Position numbers and translations under genes: made by a program
Assembly: GCA_013397865.1 (NCBI GenBank)
Contig: VZTI01004018.1
Location: 213,840 to 277,839, forward strand
Direction: 5' to 3'
DNA length: 64,000 bases
Source of the DNA: Struthidea cinerea
Taxonomy: Eukaryota > Chordata > Aves > Passeriformes > Corcoracidae
Part shown: positions 36,101-50,200 of the stretch, piece by piece
Layout: the number at the start of each line of letters is the position of its first letter
How positions within the stretch are numbered: the first letter of the stretch is position 1
The notes under the pieces: generated by a model
The model's database searches: none
What the model was told of the DNA's origin: nothing
What the model saw: only the letters and a program-made list of their open reading frames with translations

Positions 36101-38510
36101 TGCAAAGCAGGAACTGCCTTGCTCTCTGCCTTGGAAGTTGGTCCTAGAGCCACCACTGAATTAGACTGAATTCTCCAGAATCAATTTAGCCTTGGCTACT
36201 GCGGCAGTGCAGCTGGACAGGGCTCTGGCTTTCCAGGGGATCAGAGAGCCTTGAAAAAGCTCTGCCAAAGAAGTAAGGTTATTCTGTGAAAGCATTTCTT
36301 GAGATGTCTCTCTTGTCTGTTTCCATGCTTCCCTTTTTTCTGGTGCTATTAGATGAAGAGGCCTAGATTGCTTTGCTAAACTCTTCAAAGTCATGACAAT
36401 AGCAAATAATATAACACTGAAAATTACCTGAAGTTATTTTTAACTGCGTAACAGAAACATAAGATTTTGTGATACATGTGAAATGCTTAGTTAACAAAAC
36501 TGCTAGTCTTATGGTGGTTTTAGTTTCTCTTTAGAATATACTTCCATATGAATTAGCTTCTAGGTAGACATTGAAAGAAGAGATCACTGTGCCACTAGCT
36601 TACCAATAAAATCTATTGCTTTGTTTGGTTTTGATTTGTTGGTTTGGTTTTAGTGGGGTTTGGGTGCGTTTTATGCTTTAGTTGATGGTTGGGTTTTTTT
36701 TGGTCGGGGGGGTACAGTTATTGCTGTATTCTTTTTGCTTACTGTAGGTAATTTAAGGCTTGCCTTGAATACTTGAGGCTTGTCTCCTTAGTGCGTAACT
36801 TCTGAACTGGAGTTCCCTTGGGACCAGGACAAGGTTGCTGTAGCAGATTTTAGGCAAGTATTGGGAAGTGTGTGTGTTAATCTCCTAGGATGATGGCAGA
36901 AGCTTTCCTTGTTGTGGCTAGTCCTAGTCTCATTTACTGAACTGCATCTTTTGGGGAGTTTGGAGTATTACAGTCAGTCTGACTCCTTGTTGGGGCAAGC
37001 TGGGAGAGCTTGGATGTGTCCATTGTCCCTCTCCTCACCTTTAAGTCTGCCTAGTTTTCCTCCCTGAGAAATATGTAAGGGTGCAGTGTATGGTATGTAA
37101 CCGAAGCTTGGTGAAACTGGATCTGGTGGGAAGAATTTAAACCTTGAAAGCCTAGCTTTTTTTTTTTTTCCAAAATTTGGAAGAGGAAAGCTTGTTTTTT
37201 TGTTCAGGCATTGGTTTACATGTGTGCTAATGGAGTTCTTCTCTGCTTTACTGAAGTAAGAACAGCTTGCTTATAGACTTGATAGTATTTTTATCATAAG
37301 TAGTGCTGATCCTTGTAACTTCTGTAGCTAGCACCCTTTGGAGAGCTGTGTTTTCGGTTGTTTTCAGTCCTGTGCTCTCTAATGGGTCAGTGGACACAAA
37401 GCCCTCAACTTGATGCTCTGTCTGCAGACAGACTGCTATACAGCATGCTTGGCTTCTTGCCTGTGATGCAGTCCAGACCCCTAAAGATCAGGCAGTATTT
37501 TGCTTTTAGTACAAGTTACTGAAGTTCAAGTAATTTGGAAGTTACATGTGGGTAACCCAGTTGTTTACATCTGTTTGGACTGGAACAGTCTGAAAACTTT
37601 TTGTTTGGTTGGGTTTTTTTCTTTGTTAAGTAGTGAATGGCTGGGGAAATGTCCAAGTGGTTCTTGTGTCCATGTATGTGCAGAGAACTTCTTTCAGCAA
37701 CATCAGGTGTTTAAAATTGATGGTCTGGTTGGGGACTTCGTCAATATTAAGTGGTGTACCAATGGTTGTTGGTATGAAGACAGTCAAAGTACTTGGTTCA
37801 AAGGCTGTCAGCAATCCAGACTACCAGGGAGACAAATGGAAGAATTATTCATGTTGTCAAAAAAGAAAATTATCAGAAAAATTACTTAAGTTGTGAAACT
37901 GGAATGAGAAGTAGTTCTTTGGTGAATGTTCAGCTTCTGATATGCTAGTCTTGATCAAATTTAGCAGTCCTCTTCCCCTACGCCTCCTCCCTGCCTGCCC
38001 AAAAAACACTTACTAGGAGAGTGCTGACTTCTTACAGACAGACTGGGTAATTTCTAAGCTATTTCTACTCTGTATTCCATCAATGCTGAGATTTCAACAT
38101 CAGTAAGAGCATGTAACTCTGAGTGTGGCATGGAATTTGAATTGGATCAGGTGCTTATTTGACTTGGAAATGGTTTCCTCTCTGTTTCTGGGCATCGTGT
38201 TTCAATTTTAGAAATGACTTGCTTCCAGTATTTCAGCAAAAATTAAAATGGAAAAGTCTAACAGATGTGATACGGGAATTGGTATGGTTTTGCTGTTGAG
38301 GATCACCACAGTTAGTTTAGAACTAGAAATCTCACTGTAGATAGGCTGGATTACTAAATTTTTTAACTTCTGTAAGAGGAATGTTCTCTTTTTTATTTAT
38401 TTTTAGTTTTTAAAACTTTGTATAAGCATCCTCTGCTTATGTGAATTTTTCCACACAGTGATTATTTCACCAGGTTCCCCAAAATCATGGTGCTTATAAA
38501 GATTTTTTCC

Positions 38511-38527
38511 TTTTTTTTTTTTTTTTT
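38511..38527. repeat. Poly-T tract in intron 1
   Basis: Seventeen consecutive T residues, preceded by TTTTTTCC. It is one of several T homopolymers on the sense strand of the intron. Confidence 0.9.
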
Positions 38528-41500
38528 ATACTACCTTCGAACTTGCCCCTTGGCATCTTTGCTGGTTTAAGCACCCTCTAGCTAATTCAAGGATTCTTGC
38601 ATAATTTAACTTCTTGCCTGGTACTTATTCAACCAAAATGTCCTTTCACTGACAGGCATATTATGCAATAATTAATCCATTAATATGGTTCAAAAATGCT
38701 TTCCTCTCCCCCTCCTTACTTTGTGCCCCCCTTAAGGATTTTTTCATCTCAATGAGTAAAGTTTATAGGATCTTACAGACAGAACCAAACGTTTCTCTGT
38801 TTTAATGGATTAAATACTTTGTAGAGGTGGCCTATTAAATATCTCTTGTGACTTATAAACTGCTTTCATTTGAGAATGCATTTAATCCACAGGGAATGTA
38901 AACTTGGAAATCATGAACTCAGGGTTTTGCCTGAGACTTTGAGTGACACCGGTTGTGTCTGACAATACTGGAATTTAGAAAATGACTGATACTGACACAG
39001 AAAGCTTATGTAGATGGAGAGTCTTCCCAACATGGAGAAACTTACTGACATAAACCAAGATGGGAAGATAACTTTGCATAGAGGCTATCTAGATTAAATT
39101 CCACATAAGCATAAGGATTAAAAATAGTACCTGGGGGTGCTCTTGTCTAAACAGACTAGTTTGGCCTTGTTTTGGGGAAGTAAGCCGTTTGTAATGTTTT
39201 GAGAAGAATGGAAGCTGTTCACACCTTTACCAGAGGCAATACTTAGTCCCCAGCAGCTTTCCCTGAGTATACTGGGTACTTAACTTGAGAATCTGCAAAC
39301 CATGTTAACACCACCTTGTGGGTCATGAGTGTGCAAATCTTTATTAAGACTGAATAAGAAGACGAACTGGGGAACACAGGGTTGTGGGCAGGAAGAAAAG
39401 CACTGACTGGCTCATAGGCATGCACCAATTCCCATGTTCTTACTCATTTCCTAAACTTTAAGCCTGACATAGCCAGCTACTGTTAGGCTTCAGTTGTTGG
39501 TTGGGGTTTTTTTGTTTGTTTGGATGGGTTTGTTGTTTTGTTTTGTTTTTTTTTTTTACTGGTGAAAAATCTAGCAAGTGTAATGTTTCTGAATCCAAGA
39601 CAGCCCATTCTGTTGAGTCATTTATCCTTGAAATTAATTAAATTTCAGTGTTTTGCTACAGGCTGTGTTGTACTCTCCTCAAGATTTTTTCAGAAAGGCT
39701 GGATGTGTGTGTGTGGAGTCATTTCTTCCCCGCACTGATGGGTTGTTGATAAAAAGCTGAGGTCATACTGATAATGGTGTTACACTCACTGATGTAACAT
39801 GTGCTGCTTTCACAATAGAAATGCTGAACTTGATGTCTATTTCTAAGTGAGGTTTTAGAAAAAGAAAAGAAGCCTTGAGGGTAGTTCTAAATCCAGGCTA
39901 GAGTTTTCCTGTAGTCTTCTGTGACTAAGAAATGGGGTGCAACTCCCCTGAAACACATTGTAATTGTCGTGTTTGGTGGTGCTGCATTAATGTCTCCGGG
40001 GGGAAAGTGGCAAAATATTTAGGATATCAGATTTCTTACAATAGTGTGGACGGTTCTTGGTATAGGTTGCTTTACTCATGGCCCTGTTCCCGAATTTGTC
40101 TTTGACAAAACTTTTCCTACTCCTGTCAGCTTTGCCTCTGCCTAGCAGCTTCAGCAAGCTGCCAGCCAACTACTTGTTTGCAGTGAAGCTGATGCGTGCT
40201 GCTGTACATGCAGGCTTCTGAAGCGTGTGGGTGCAGAGTATGGCTTGGAATAAAAAAAAAAAAAAGAAAATTGGAATTTTAGACTGCTTTGGAAAATGGT
40301 TATGAAGCTTTGGCCCTTTTCTGAGGCTTTAGCAATTATTTTTGTAAAGAGTTTTCTAGAGCTAGAGGAAAAATCTGCTATGACAGCTGAAACACCACTG
40401 TCCATGCTTGTTCTAATCATGGTAGTACTGGCAGAGGCTTTTTCTGACCAATTAAATCCTGGGACACAGTGTAGTATTTTCAGTCAGCTATTTATGAACA
40501 AGACAGGGTTCTAGTCATTGGATTAAAATAATTTGCATGTAAGTCTTTTTTCAGGTGTGTAAATGTGTAGGGGTCAGACTTCAAAACTCATGATTTATTA
40601 TTTCAGACCGTCTTTGGGGAAGAAGGCTTTTGGAAGTTCCATTTACTTTTGCTGTGGGGAACCCTAAGAGTGAAAGTCATAAAAAAACAAAAGACAAACA
40701 AAACACACTACTCCCCACTCCCTCTGTCCCTTGATTCCCCCCACCCCAAAAAAAGGCAGGGAGAGGGGAGTACCTGGAAAAGTAAAATATTCCAGACAGT
40801 GTGGGGAAAAGAAAACTTCAAAACTTGCAGTAGTTGTCCACATCACATGCTTCACTTAACATTTCCATTTGTCTCCTTGCCTTCCTCAAGACTTCTGTGG
40901 AGTTTCTGATAATTCACTGGAAAGCTGGTCTGTTTAAATACTTTCTGCATTCCTTAGTATGAAATAACTGTCTTCAAACACATGAAGAGCTGCTTCAGTG
41001 AAAATCTTTCTCACTGTGTTGGGGACTTTATCACCTGAGATACATGCTAAGATAAAGCAGGCAGTCTGGTTGGAGACAAGCATTACATGTATGTGTTCCT
41101 GAGGTATCTAGATTTTATGGTACAGTTCTGCTTTCTAACTGTGACAAGAAATTTTCTCAGGAAGCTGCAAAACCCTTTCGTACTGCTGTACATTCCACAT
41201 GAAGATTTGGTCTTGGAAAATGAACCATTCCAAAATGTGGAAAAAAAATGCTTTCTCACAAAACTCTCAGCTGTGTGTCTTACCATAAAATTTTCTGCCG
41301 GCTCTAGTCCTTGATTCATGATTTCAGTGAAGGAATAAGTTGCAAGTGGGGAAAGGATTGAAGCCAGTGTATGAGCTCAAACTCACTTCAAGGCTAGTCT
41401 TCCCTTCTGCTGCTTTTCAAGGTCTGGGGCTGGGTTTCAAGCATTCTTTAGTGGTGATTAGTCATTTCTATTGTTCAGCTCCTCCAAAACATGAATTTCC

Positions 41501-44500
41501 TTTCCATCATTCTTTTTTCCTGTTCAAAGAGTGTACTGGCAAGAAGCATTTCCTTTTTTTATTTTAGCAAGTTAGAATCTTTTCAGAGTCTCATACCATC
41601 TTAATGAATACCACTGATTTGAAAATGCTGTTGTGTACACCAGTGTGCTGGAGTGGTGGGGCTCCGACCTTGGGTCTAGTGTCATGGAGGAGTTTCTGAA
41701 AAGTCCTGCCCCCCACCTCCCAGTTCCCAGAGGGCAGTACCAGTCTCAGTAAGGATTGCTTCTCTCTTGTCTTCAAATGCAGATTTAAGAGGATGCAAAA
41801 GTCTGTGAGATGTGACTTGGGCAGTTTCACTTTCAGGTCATCAATATATTTTGCAGTGTCTTTGCTCTTTTCAGCATCCTAAGAGCTACCTGTGATGCTT
41901 ACAAAAAGGCGGAAGTAGCTGAGTAACATGCTGCAGTTAAATGTAAATTATGGGAGTTGACTCAATCCACTCTAGTTAAATTACAGTTCAAAGGGTAGGG
42001 TTGTAAACATAAGATTATTGTGGGCGAAATGCTTGTGTATTAGTTTTCAACAGTGATACTTTAGTGACCATTTCAGTGTTTCTTGCTGTTCTGAGGTGAT
42101 GCATTATCTTTGTAAACTGTGACGGAGAACAGTATAGCATTTTCCAAACAATAGCTGATGTTCATTAAGTGTCCAGAAAGAAAGAGAAAGGTTGGGGCAC
42201 AAAAGAGAAGTTTCTGTGGCAGGCAGAAGGAGTTGAGAACTTAAAGGGAAAGCAAAAATTTAAGCAGTGGAGAAGAAGTCTCTAAAAAGGTCTTTCCTTG
42301 TACTTTTAGCTTGCACCTGTTTTGAGATGATCCTTTGCCAATGGGGACAATAAATGTAACTATAGTGAGGTACTGTGTGCCTTAAAAGTAAGGCTCGAAG
42401 TTAGTTTCTCAGTATCATGATTTTCTAAAAACGCAGGCAGCTCTTTGGGCAAAGAAGATGCATGCTTCAATCGTGAGCATTGTGCCTTGCATGGTGCTGT
42501 GTTTTGAGTGCTGGTATGTAGGATTTAGTATGGAAGAAGTGATGGAATGCTGCTTACCAGAGACACGTTTCTCAGACTATTTCCCAGACTAGACCTGTTT
42601 AAGGACCTCTTGTTCAACTTGTTAATGCCTTAATCCTCTTCCCTACTTTAGATGCGTGCTATGACAGGACTTGGGAGTTCAGCAACCCAGAGCAGTATGT
42701 GAATTTTTAGCAAGCTGAAACATTTGCTTTGCAGAAAGCAAGTGATTATATGAATGATAGAAAAGGAAAAAAGTTTGGAATTAATGTGAAGTCTCCCTTC
42801 CTGTGGCTTCCTTTTGGTATGAAAGCACAGTTAGAAGAATTAAAAAGGTATTATGTCCAAGACTTAACTTTGATCTGAGTAAATGCAGAACTACCTTATT
42901 GTCTGGAACTTGCCTGAATGAGTCAGAAAGAGTGGGGAACTGCATGTAGATAGAAATTATTTGAAAGAGAAATGACTTTGAAGCTGTAGTTATGAGCCTG
43001 CTGGGAGCATTTGAACTGCTTTGAGGCTTGTGTGCAAAAGGTACCTGAGTGACTGTATAATAAGTGTCCAGTGACAGCTCAGGACAGCTAAAAAGTGCCA
43101 GCATAATGAGGTGGTGAAAATCACAGCTAAACAAAGATCAGATTGAATGAAAACTTATCATTTACTTGGGCTTCTTTTCAGCTGTATTGCCTCTAAAAAC
43201 TCCAGAATGTTAAATACATACTTGATTTTTATATTTTTAGGTGTCCTAGAAGTCAGCTAGGGGATAGATGTGCATACCAAGGTTTGAGGCTTAGATTCTT
43301 ATATTTGGGATTTGTTGGCCCTGCTTGCAGAGAAATAAGGCTTTCACAAACTATTACATCAGTTTCTTTCTTCGCATCATCCAGATTTGGGAGGTAGGCA
43401 CGAAAGAACAGTCTTCTGAAAAGGAAGCCATAGAGGTCAAGTAGAGCATGCAGGAAAATGTATACAGCCTGGAATAGTTCATGAACTGTCCCAGGTCCCA
43501 AATCACTGGTCTGTAAAAGTTTGTTTTTGTAATAGTCCCCAGGACGTGATGATCTTTATGAGTAATAGAGGCTAGGTTATATGCTTCATACAAGATATCA
43601 TTCCATTGTCAGTTGAAATACTGCTGACCTCTAAAGGAACAAGCATGCTATACTGGACCACTGTTTATCTGCATCAAGGAGAGCACTAGGGACCTTTGCA
43701 TCAAATATCCAAAGCTTTAATTTGAAGTGAGATGGATTCATCCCTTTAGCTCATGTGAGTACTTTCATGTGGTTGTACCTTTCATTCCAAAGAATTTTGT
43801 TCTGCCTATATTGACGTGACTTCTGAGAGTTTATTCTAAGTGGTGAACAATTATTCATTTAGCAGGACCTTGAAATTCTGTTCATAAAAGGACTAAATCA
43901 ACTAGGAAAAGGAATCAGTCTTCAGTCTGCATGAAAAATCTGGGTAGCCTTGGCACTGATTCACTGAACTAAAATAAGCTCTTGCTACATGTTTGCTCCT
44001 TCATTGATGGAAATCTTGTTTCTAAATGAACTTGTGGGAAAAGCAGGCTGCTAGGAGATGTGCAGGCTAAAACTGGATTTCCATTCTTCCTGCCTGAATG
44101 TAACTTTTTTGTATTCACACCAAGTAATGAAAAATACCTTGTTTGAAGATTCAACATGTTAGAAGTATGGTTTGCACAAGTATTACTGAGGGATTTCTTT
44201 TCTCATTAAGACTTTAATGGCTACTGAGCTAATTTTTGAGGTGTAGGGCAGTGAAGACTTTAGGTGCACCTATTATTGGGCCAAGTGCTTCCTGTGTACC
44301 TCCTTTTCTGGAAACTTATGAGAGCTGACAGATGTGGTACCAAACACTAACCTGTCCTGGAAGTCAGGGTGCCACAGTGTGCAGTGCATCTGCATCGAGG
44401 TGTTCTACCACAGGTAAGGGATGACTCTGCTTTCCATGGCAGCTGGGTCCCACCTTATGTGGGGTGGGCAGCTCTCGTGTGACAAGATCCTGCTGATCTC

Positions 44501-45916
44501 TCTGCCTTGAGAAGATCTAGTGCTGAAATACCACAAGGCAAAGCAGCACAAATGCTCTGAACTGGTTTGCTAGGAAAGCAGCAGAGCATCGCCTTCTGTG
44601 TGTCCTTCCAGTCTGCACTGCACTGGCCTGGGAGGCGCAGGGCTGAGAGCGCATGTGCTGCACCCAGGAGTACGGGAGGTGAGCTCGTGTCCGAAACAGG
44701 GAGCAGCACAAACGCTTCTTTAAGGCTGTTAGACTGATCTGGATGAAGCTGTGGTCCCTGCTGTTACAGAGTTTGAAACAGCAAGTCTTGAACCATAGGT
44801 ATAGCTTTTGTTCTTGTCGTTACATGAATTACTGCTGTGCCTTCTAAAATACAAGTTGTCCAGCTGTATTCCAGCTTCTCAAAAACAGGATGTATTATTA
44901 TTCTCCAAATTCTCAGGTTTGTTTTTTTTTTTTTTTCCCCCTGTGTATGCATGGCCTCATCACAATGAGAGTGTCCCAGGCATTACTGGAGAGGCATCTT
45001 CTTTTGAAAGAATTTTAATAGTTTCTTTTCAGGAACTTCTGCACTTCCTTTGACTTTCATTGATACAGCTGCTGTATTGGATGATAGAAAAAAATTACTT
45101 CCTGGGGTTAGTGACTACTCTTCCTTTGCTATTTTTATGGAGAAGAGCCATGAGGTTCCCATGGAAGTTCCCATCGTCACATCTAAAATGGTCTTCATTG
45201 TTTATCAGTGCTTTTTGTCAGCAGGGTACTTTGCCAACTCATTAGTTCTATTAGGCAAGCAGTTGGTTGTACAGGGCGAAATATACCTGTGAGAATCTGC
45301 TGTGACACCTCCTGTAGATCATGTACAGTACCAAATTGGTAAATGGCTCTTTCTAGATGTTCCTTTATTTTCCCCAAAACAGGAAAAAACTTGAGGTTAG
45401 CAGATATTCTGCAACTTTCTATGAGTGGAAGGAACTTACTTGCCAACTTCAAGCATGTGTGTGTATATGCTGTTATTTGCTATTAGTTTTTAGGCTTCTA
45501 TTGAGCATCAGACTACTGAATGACAGTTTTGTATTTGGCTGTGGCCTCTCATACTGGAGGACAGCTTCTGATAACCCCAACAACAAGAAGAAACCTACCC
45601 TTCATAAGTGGAAGATATTTTAACTTTTTTGAAGTGTTTCTAGGACCTATATTGGAAACTTGCTTGTTGATAGTAAGTAAAGTTGGAGTGAAGTACTTAG
45701 AATGCCCAATGTGAGTGCTGCTGTTGAATGTAAGGGTATAAAGATTAAAAATATCCATTTGTTCCTACTGTCATTACTAGAAGTCAGTGGACTCTGTGCA
45801 ACTATATTGTAGCACTTAATTTTCCAACCTTGTCTGTCTGTAAAACATCTGTCATTCTGTAGTGAAGAATACCTAATGCCTAATTTAGTTTCTTCAATCT
45901 TGCTTAAAAAGTGTGT

Positions 45917-46179
45917 GATAGGACAAGTGGGAATGGTTTAAAACTGAAAGAGAATAGGCTTAGATTTGATGTTAGGAAGAAATTCTTTACTGTGAGGGTG
46001 GTGAGGCACTGGCACAGGTTGTCCAGAGAACATGTGGATGCCCTGGAAGTGTTCGTGGCTGGGCTGGATGGGGCTTTGAACAACGTGGTCTAGTGGAAGG
46101 TGTTCCTGCCTGTGTCAGGGGGTTTGGAACTGGATGGTCTTGAAGGTCCCTTCAAATCCAGGCCATTCTATGATTCTAT
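45917..46179 (+). mobile_element. CR1 LINE 3' end, sense to CRIM1
   Basis: About 263 bp match the conserved 3' end of avian CR1. The start GATAGGACAAG is followed by the ORF2 C-terminal codons (RFDVRKKFF, then the RHWHRL block). Next comes the 3' UTR with GGTCTAGTGGAAGGTGT and AAGGTCCCTTCAAATCCAG, and the end ATTCTATGATTCTAT shows the terminal octamer repeat. It is 5'-truncated, as is usual for CR1, but has a clean 3' end. It lies in intron 1, 872 bp upstream of exon 2, in the same orientation as the gene. Confidence 0.93.
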
Positions 46180-47051
46180 CTTGATTAAACTTCTGAGTTG
46201 GTAGGATGTTACTGTATGTGCATTTGACCTAGGGAAACTGAGATATTGTAGGACTGGTAATCTTTTGGAATTCTGGATTGACTGGATTTGTATCTCTCTA
46301 TGGAGAAAAAAAATACATCTTGTTGCAAGTGGCCTCCTAAAAGGGAGAATGGCAGTTGTACAGTGGGAACACCAGTTATGCACATTTGACAGGGTTAGTT
46401 CGAAAGGAACAGAGTTATTTGGGCAGTGAGACTCATCCTGGCCCTGCTATCCCTAGACCCTTGACAGCAAGGAGTGCTGTGTGCTAGATCAATTCTCCAA
46501 GAATATGTATGATAATTCCGGACTGCTGGAAAACTCTTTTTTGGCCATATAATGGAATCGGAGGCCTGGCATCTTGCAGCTTCTCTGTAATAAAAAGTTA
46601 TCTCTGTGGAGTGAATTCTATGTGGTGCGTTTTTTAATCATCTTTTAAATTGCTCTCTTTCTGACTCAATTTTGACTTCTGTAACAGCTGCAGATTCTGT
46701 ACAATGTTCTCACTTCCATTATAAATATAACTTCTACTATCTGCAAAAGTTATTTCTGTTAGACTAGCACTCATTTGTACTGCAGCTATGCATTTTCCTG
46801 AGATGACATAGTTTTTCATACAGATAGAAGTAAACAATGCCAGTTGCTTTAGCAAAATGGGCAGTAGAACAGCTGCGAGACATGGTATTTGGCAAATCCC
46901 ACTGTCTAGATGAATCCATTATTTTTTTCATGTTATCTTCTGTTTAGCACTGCGTTGATCTTGAAGTGAATTGCACCCAACTCCAAAGCAGCTGACATTT
47001 ATGTACTGCAGCTGAAATCCAATAGTGAGCGAGTTTGTTTGTTTATTTTAG

Positions 47052-47225
47052 ATGAAAACTGGGATGATGATCAGCTTCTTGGATTTGAACCGTGCAATGA
47101 AAACCTTATAACAGGTTGTAACATAATCAATGGGAAATGCGACTGTGACACCATTCGGACCTGTAATAACCCATTTGAGTTTCCAAGCCGGGATACTTGT
47201 CTGTCGGCCTTGAAAAGGATTGAAG
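47052..47225 (+). CDS. CRIM1: CRIM1 exon 2: Cys-rich segment after the IGFBP domain
   Basis: This exon completes codon 118 (Asp) and encodes residues 119-175 plus the first base of the next codon. The start DENWDDDQLLGFEPCNENLI and the end SALKRIE agree closely with vertebrate CRIM1. It has six cysteines (132, 140, 147, 149, 155, 167), including KCDC, which resembles the Cys pattern that follows IGFBP-like domains. The acceptor is TTTTAG|ATGAAAAC and the donor GAAG|GTAAGC, a strong consensus. The exon is 174 nt, phase 1 on both sides, so skipping it would remove 58 residues without shifting the frame. Exon 3, expected to start the first von Willebrand factor C region, is outside the window. 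Confidence 0.95.
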
Positions 47226-50200
47226 GTAAGCACTTGTCTTCAGTAATTCAGAGTTAGTAATTTTTTCTGTGCAGTTGATGAAAAACTAGAGTTTAGTTTG
47301 TGTTTTAGGATGACTTGTGTAGTTTCAGATACCTCTGGTCTTCTACATGTCAGAAAACAGGTGTATATTTTAGAGGAAGATAGTACCTCACAAGCTTGGA
47401 ATTCCAAATGCTTAAGTTTAAGAAGGAAAAAAAATGTGCCTTGTGTGCTATGATGTTTGCAGATTTTAAGACTAAATGGTTCTGTTTGCAGTTTTTGGTA
47501 GCTATCTTTGCTTATCTTCAGCTGCAAAGTAGTGTGGAATACTCTCTTTAGATGCGTTGATGTGACTGAATCATGAATTAACACAGTGGATTTCAATAGT
47601 AAAGGCATAGAAAAAGGAGTAGTTAACAATTATACTTGTATCTTTTATTATATGAATGCATGAATTGCTATTTTCTTTAAGTTTACGTAATGTTGCATTA
47701 CGTTAATGCTCGTATTTTACACTGCTTATGTCCTTTGATTAGATTTGTATTAGGTCCCATATGTTTACGCTTACGCATACATCCATGTTTGTTTTGCTTT
47801 TTTTCTTTTTGTTGCTTATGGCTGAACTGCAAATGAGTTGGCTCAAATGTATCCAGCTGGAATTAAATTTGCATGGTGTATTTCTGGATTGTTCTGAACA
47901 ACAATCAAAGGAGTGATCTTGGACCCTTTCTATGATGCTGTAATTACTGTTTATTCTCCAAAGTGTTCAGGAACATGCAGAAGTTGATCAGTGGTGTGGA
48001 CCTGCTTAATTAGACTACTTTAAAACAATGTCTAAAGTCATATTGCAAAAGTGAATGTATTTACAAGGCTACTGACCATATTTTTAGTTAAGGTAATCTG
48101 ACTTAAGGAAGTGTGATGTGATGTCATCTGTTGTACTCCTTTTGGGTTAAGAAGATTGGTTTTGTGCTATGGACTTTAACTAAGGAGATGTTGGTAGAAA
48201 CTGCAGAAACGTACTCATGATTGTTGGTCATGGTGTTCACTAAAGGTGTACAAGTGCTTGGTCTGGGATTTTTGTGGGGTTCTTTTCTTTTGTAACTCTA
48301 AGAAGAGCAGAGGCAGAACCTTTGGTCTGTTGTTGATGTAGTGGTGGGCAATAGCATATATGGGTTCTTCAGTCTTACCACTTCTTTTTTGACTTGTGAA
48401 TGTGTGACTAAGTCCTGTAGTATTTCAGCAGGACTCCATTGGCATGGCAGTTCGTGTGTTTAACTTGCTATAAAAATCTGCTGTGGGTTGTCTTTTTGTA
48501 CTTTGCATCCTTGGAAGAAATGGACTTAGCTTGTGGAATGGCATAGCTGAAGCTGGTTGATTCTGAGTCACTTGCTTTCAGCGATCTCTTTTTTTTCAGC
48601 TAAACTTTCATTTTAAAAAGAACAGCATTTTATAATTAGCCATGAGGTAACAGTATTCTACATGTAAACTGCCTGGTATAAGAGCTGTGGTGCAGTTATT
48701 TTTTCAGAGGTGTAATTTTCTGGTTTTTTTAACTCAGTTTTCTTTTTTTGTGGAGTGGGGAGAGTGTTCTTCCAAAGCCTCAGACTATGGGGCACCAGTA
48801 GAAGTGTTTAGGGCCTGTTGACTTTTTAATTTTTCACAGTTGGGAAGGATGGCTGATGCAAGTGTTGAAGTAACAACAGTACCTTTAAATAACAGAAGTC
48901 TGGCAGTTACAACTTGAGTGTTAAAACAGTCCGGCTTTTACTCATAAGAATGTGAATTTGCATTTGCTTCCTCAGACTATCAAACTGTACCACTGAGGGA
49001 TGTTGGAAGGTAAATCCCTTTGTATTTCCTAACAGACAGGCAGAAGTCATAATGTAATTTTGATTTCTTCATTTTACAGATATGGTCTATTAAATTTGCC
49101 TACTGGCTTTTGCACTGTAAATGCTTATTCCCTCTTTCTCCAACTAGCATTGGTAATTGAATGCTAACTGCTAATGGAGGTTGTTTCTTTAAATGCATTA
49201 GTTCTTGTTTTGGTAATTAAAACCAAAGTAATGCTTCATCCTGTACCTAAGCTAATGGAAAAGAAGAATAACTTTTTTCCACTAGTGCTTGCCACGTCCC
49301 TGTTTGCTAAGCACGCCAAGTCTCTTAGGTAAAATGGAATAGACACTTTGGTGTGTCTGAGCCAGTACTTGCTGCTTGAATATTTCAGGTTTTCAAATTT
49401 TAATAGTCTGAAAATGGAATTCAACCACTTGGAAAGTCCACCTGAAACATGGCTTAGGTAGTACACAAACCACAGGGCTCCATGAGCATGTTAAAATAGA
49501 GAAGTCTTTCAGTTTATTTAAGGCAAGCTAAATCTTAAAGTGTAGTGTCATGTAAAAAGGGATGATTCATAAGACCTGTTAAATATGTCAAATTAAGATT
49601 TTCTTAAAATCCAAATTACTGATGTATACTTCACTCTTTTGGCTTGTCTGTTAAAGATAATAGCAGGAAGATTTGAAACTAGTAATTTAAACCTTTAAAT
49701 AATCTAATAGAATCTGTTGCCATGGAAAGTGGAACCAAGGGAGGGTAGTCTAACTTCTCTCTCCTCACCACACTTTACATGGATAATTAAATATATAGTG
49801 TGATTAAAAAGATGTAAGTTGAATACCTGAATGATGGATACACCGTAAGAGTTTCTGAAGAAAACTGCACAGCTCGCTGAAAGCTTGCAGATAAGGAATC
49901 TGTTGCGTAGATACAACCTGATAAGTTACAAACAGTGGGCTGAAATCTGGAATCCCATTTCTGTATGGGAATGTGCTGAGGGATTGAAGCTTTTGCATGT
50001 ACTTCATTTTCTTGTGTGTTTTTCTGCTAGCACCTTCCCTTTCAAGAGCCTTTCCAGTCATCTTCCTTCTTTATCTAGTTTGCCTTATACATAAGCTTTT
50101 CAGCCTGTGTGTGGTCTTCCCTTCTGAGCTTGATGTCAATTCTAGCTTGCTTACTCTGCTAACCCAAAGTTTTCTCTTGTTAGCTTCACGTAGGATCTTT

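Larger units (their letters stand above)
33176..47051 (+). other. CRIM1: CRIM1 intron 1
   Basis: A 13,876-bp intron with a GTGAG donor and a pyrimidine-rich TTTGTTTGTTTATTTTAG acceptor, phase 1. The plus strand is visibly richer in T and G than in A and C, with recurrent GGGTTTTTTT-like tracts (37,607-37,620; 36,690-36,700; 39,497-39,510). One sense-oriented CR1 fragment lies near its 3' end. ORFs such as 37,500-37,889 (129 codons, plus) and 36,161-36,394 (77 codons, minus) have no recognisable similarity. Homopolymers include T17 at 38,511-38,527 and A14 at 40,252-40,265. Confidence 0.93.

Noticed and set aside
36030..36115. Possible decayed CR1 3' end (GATGAGGTGTTGAGACCC...CCCCTTCCAAAGACTC)
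   Set aside because: The resemblance to the CR1 3' UTR is partial and the terminal octamer is not recognisable; too weak to annotate without an alignment.
45911..46093. 60-codon plus ORF as a possible small gene
   Set aside because: It is the decayed C-terminal end of CR1 ORF2 (RFDVRKKFF block), inside the CR1 3' fragment.
47039..47257. A 72-codon ORF with an apparent start before exon 2
   Set aside because: The upstream codons are intronic pyrimidine tract and the downstream codons follow a consensus GTAAGC donor; only 47,052-47,225 is exon.
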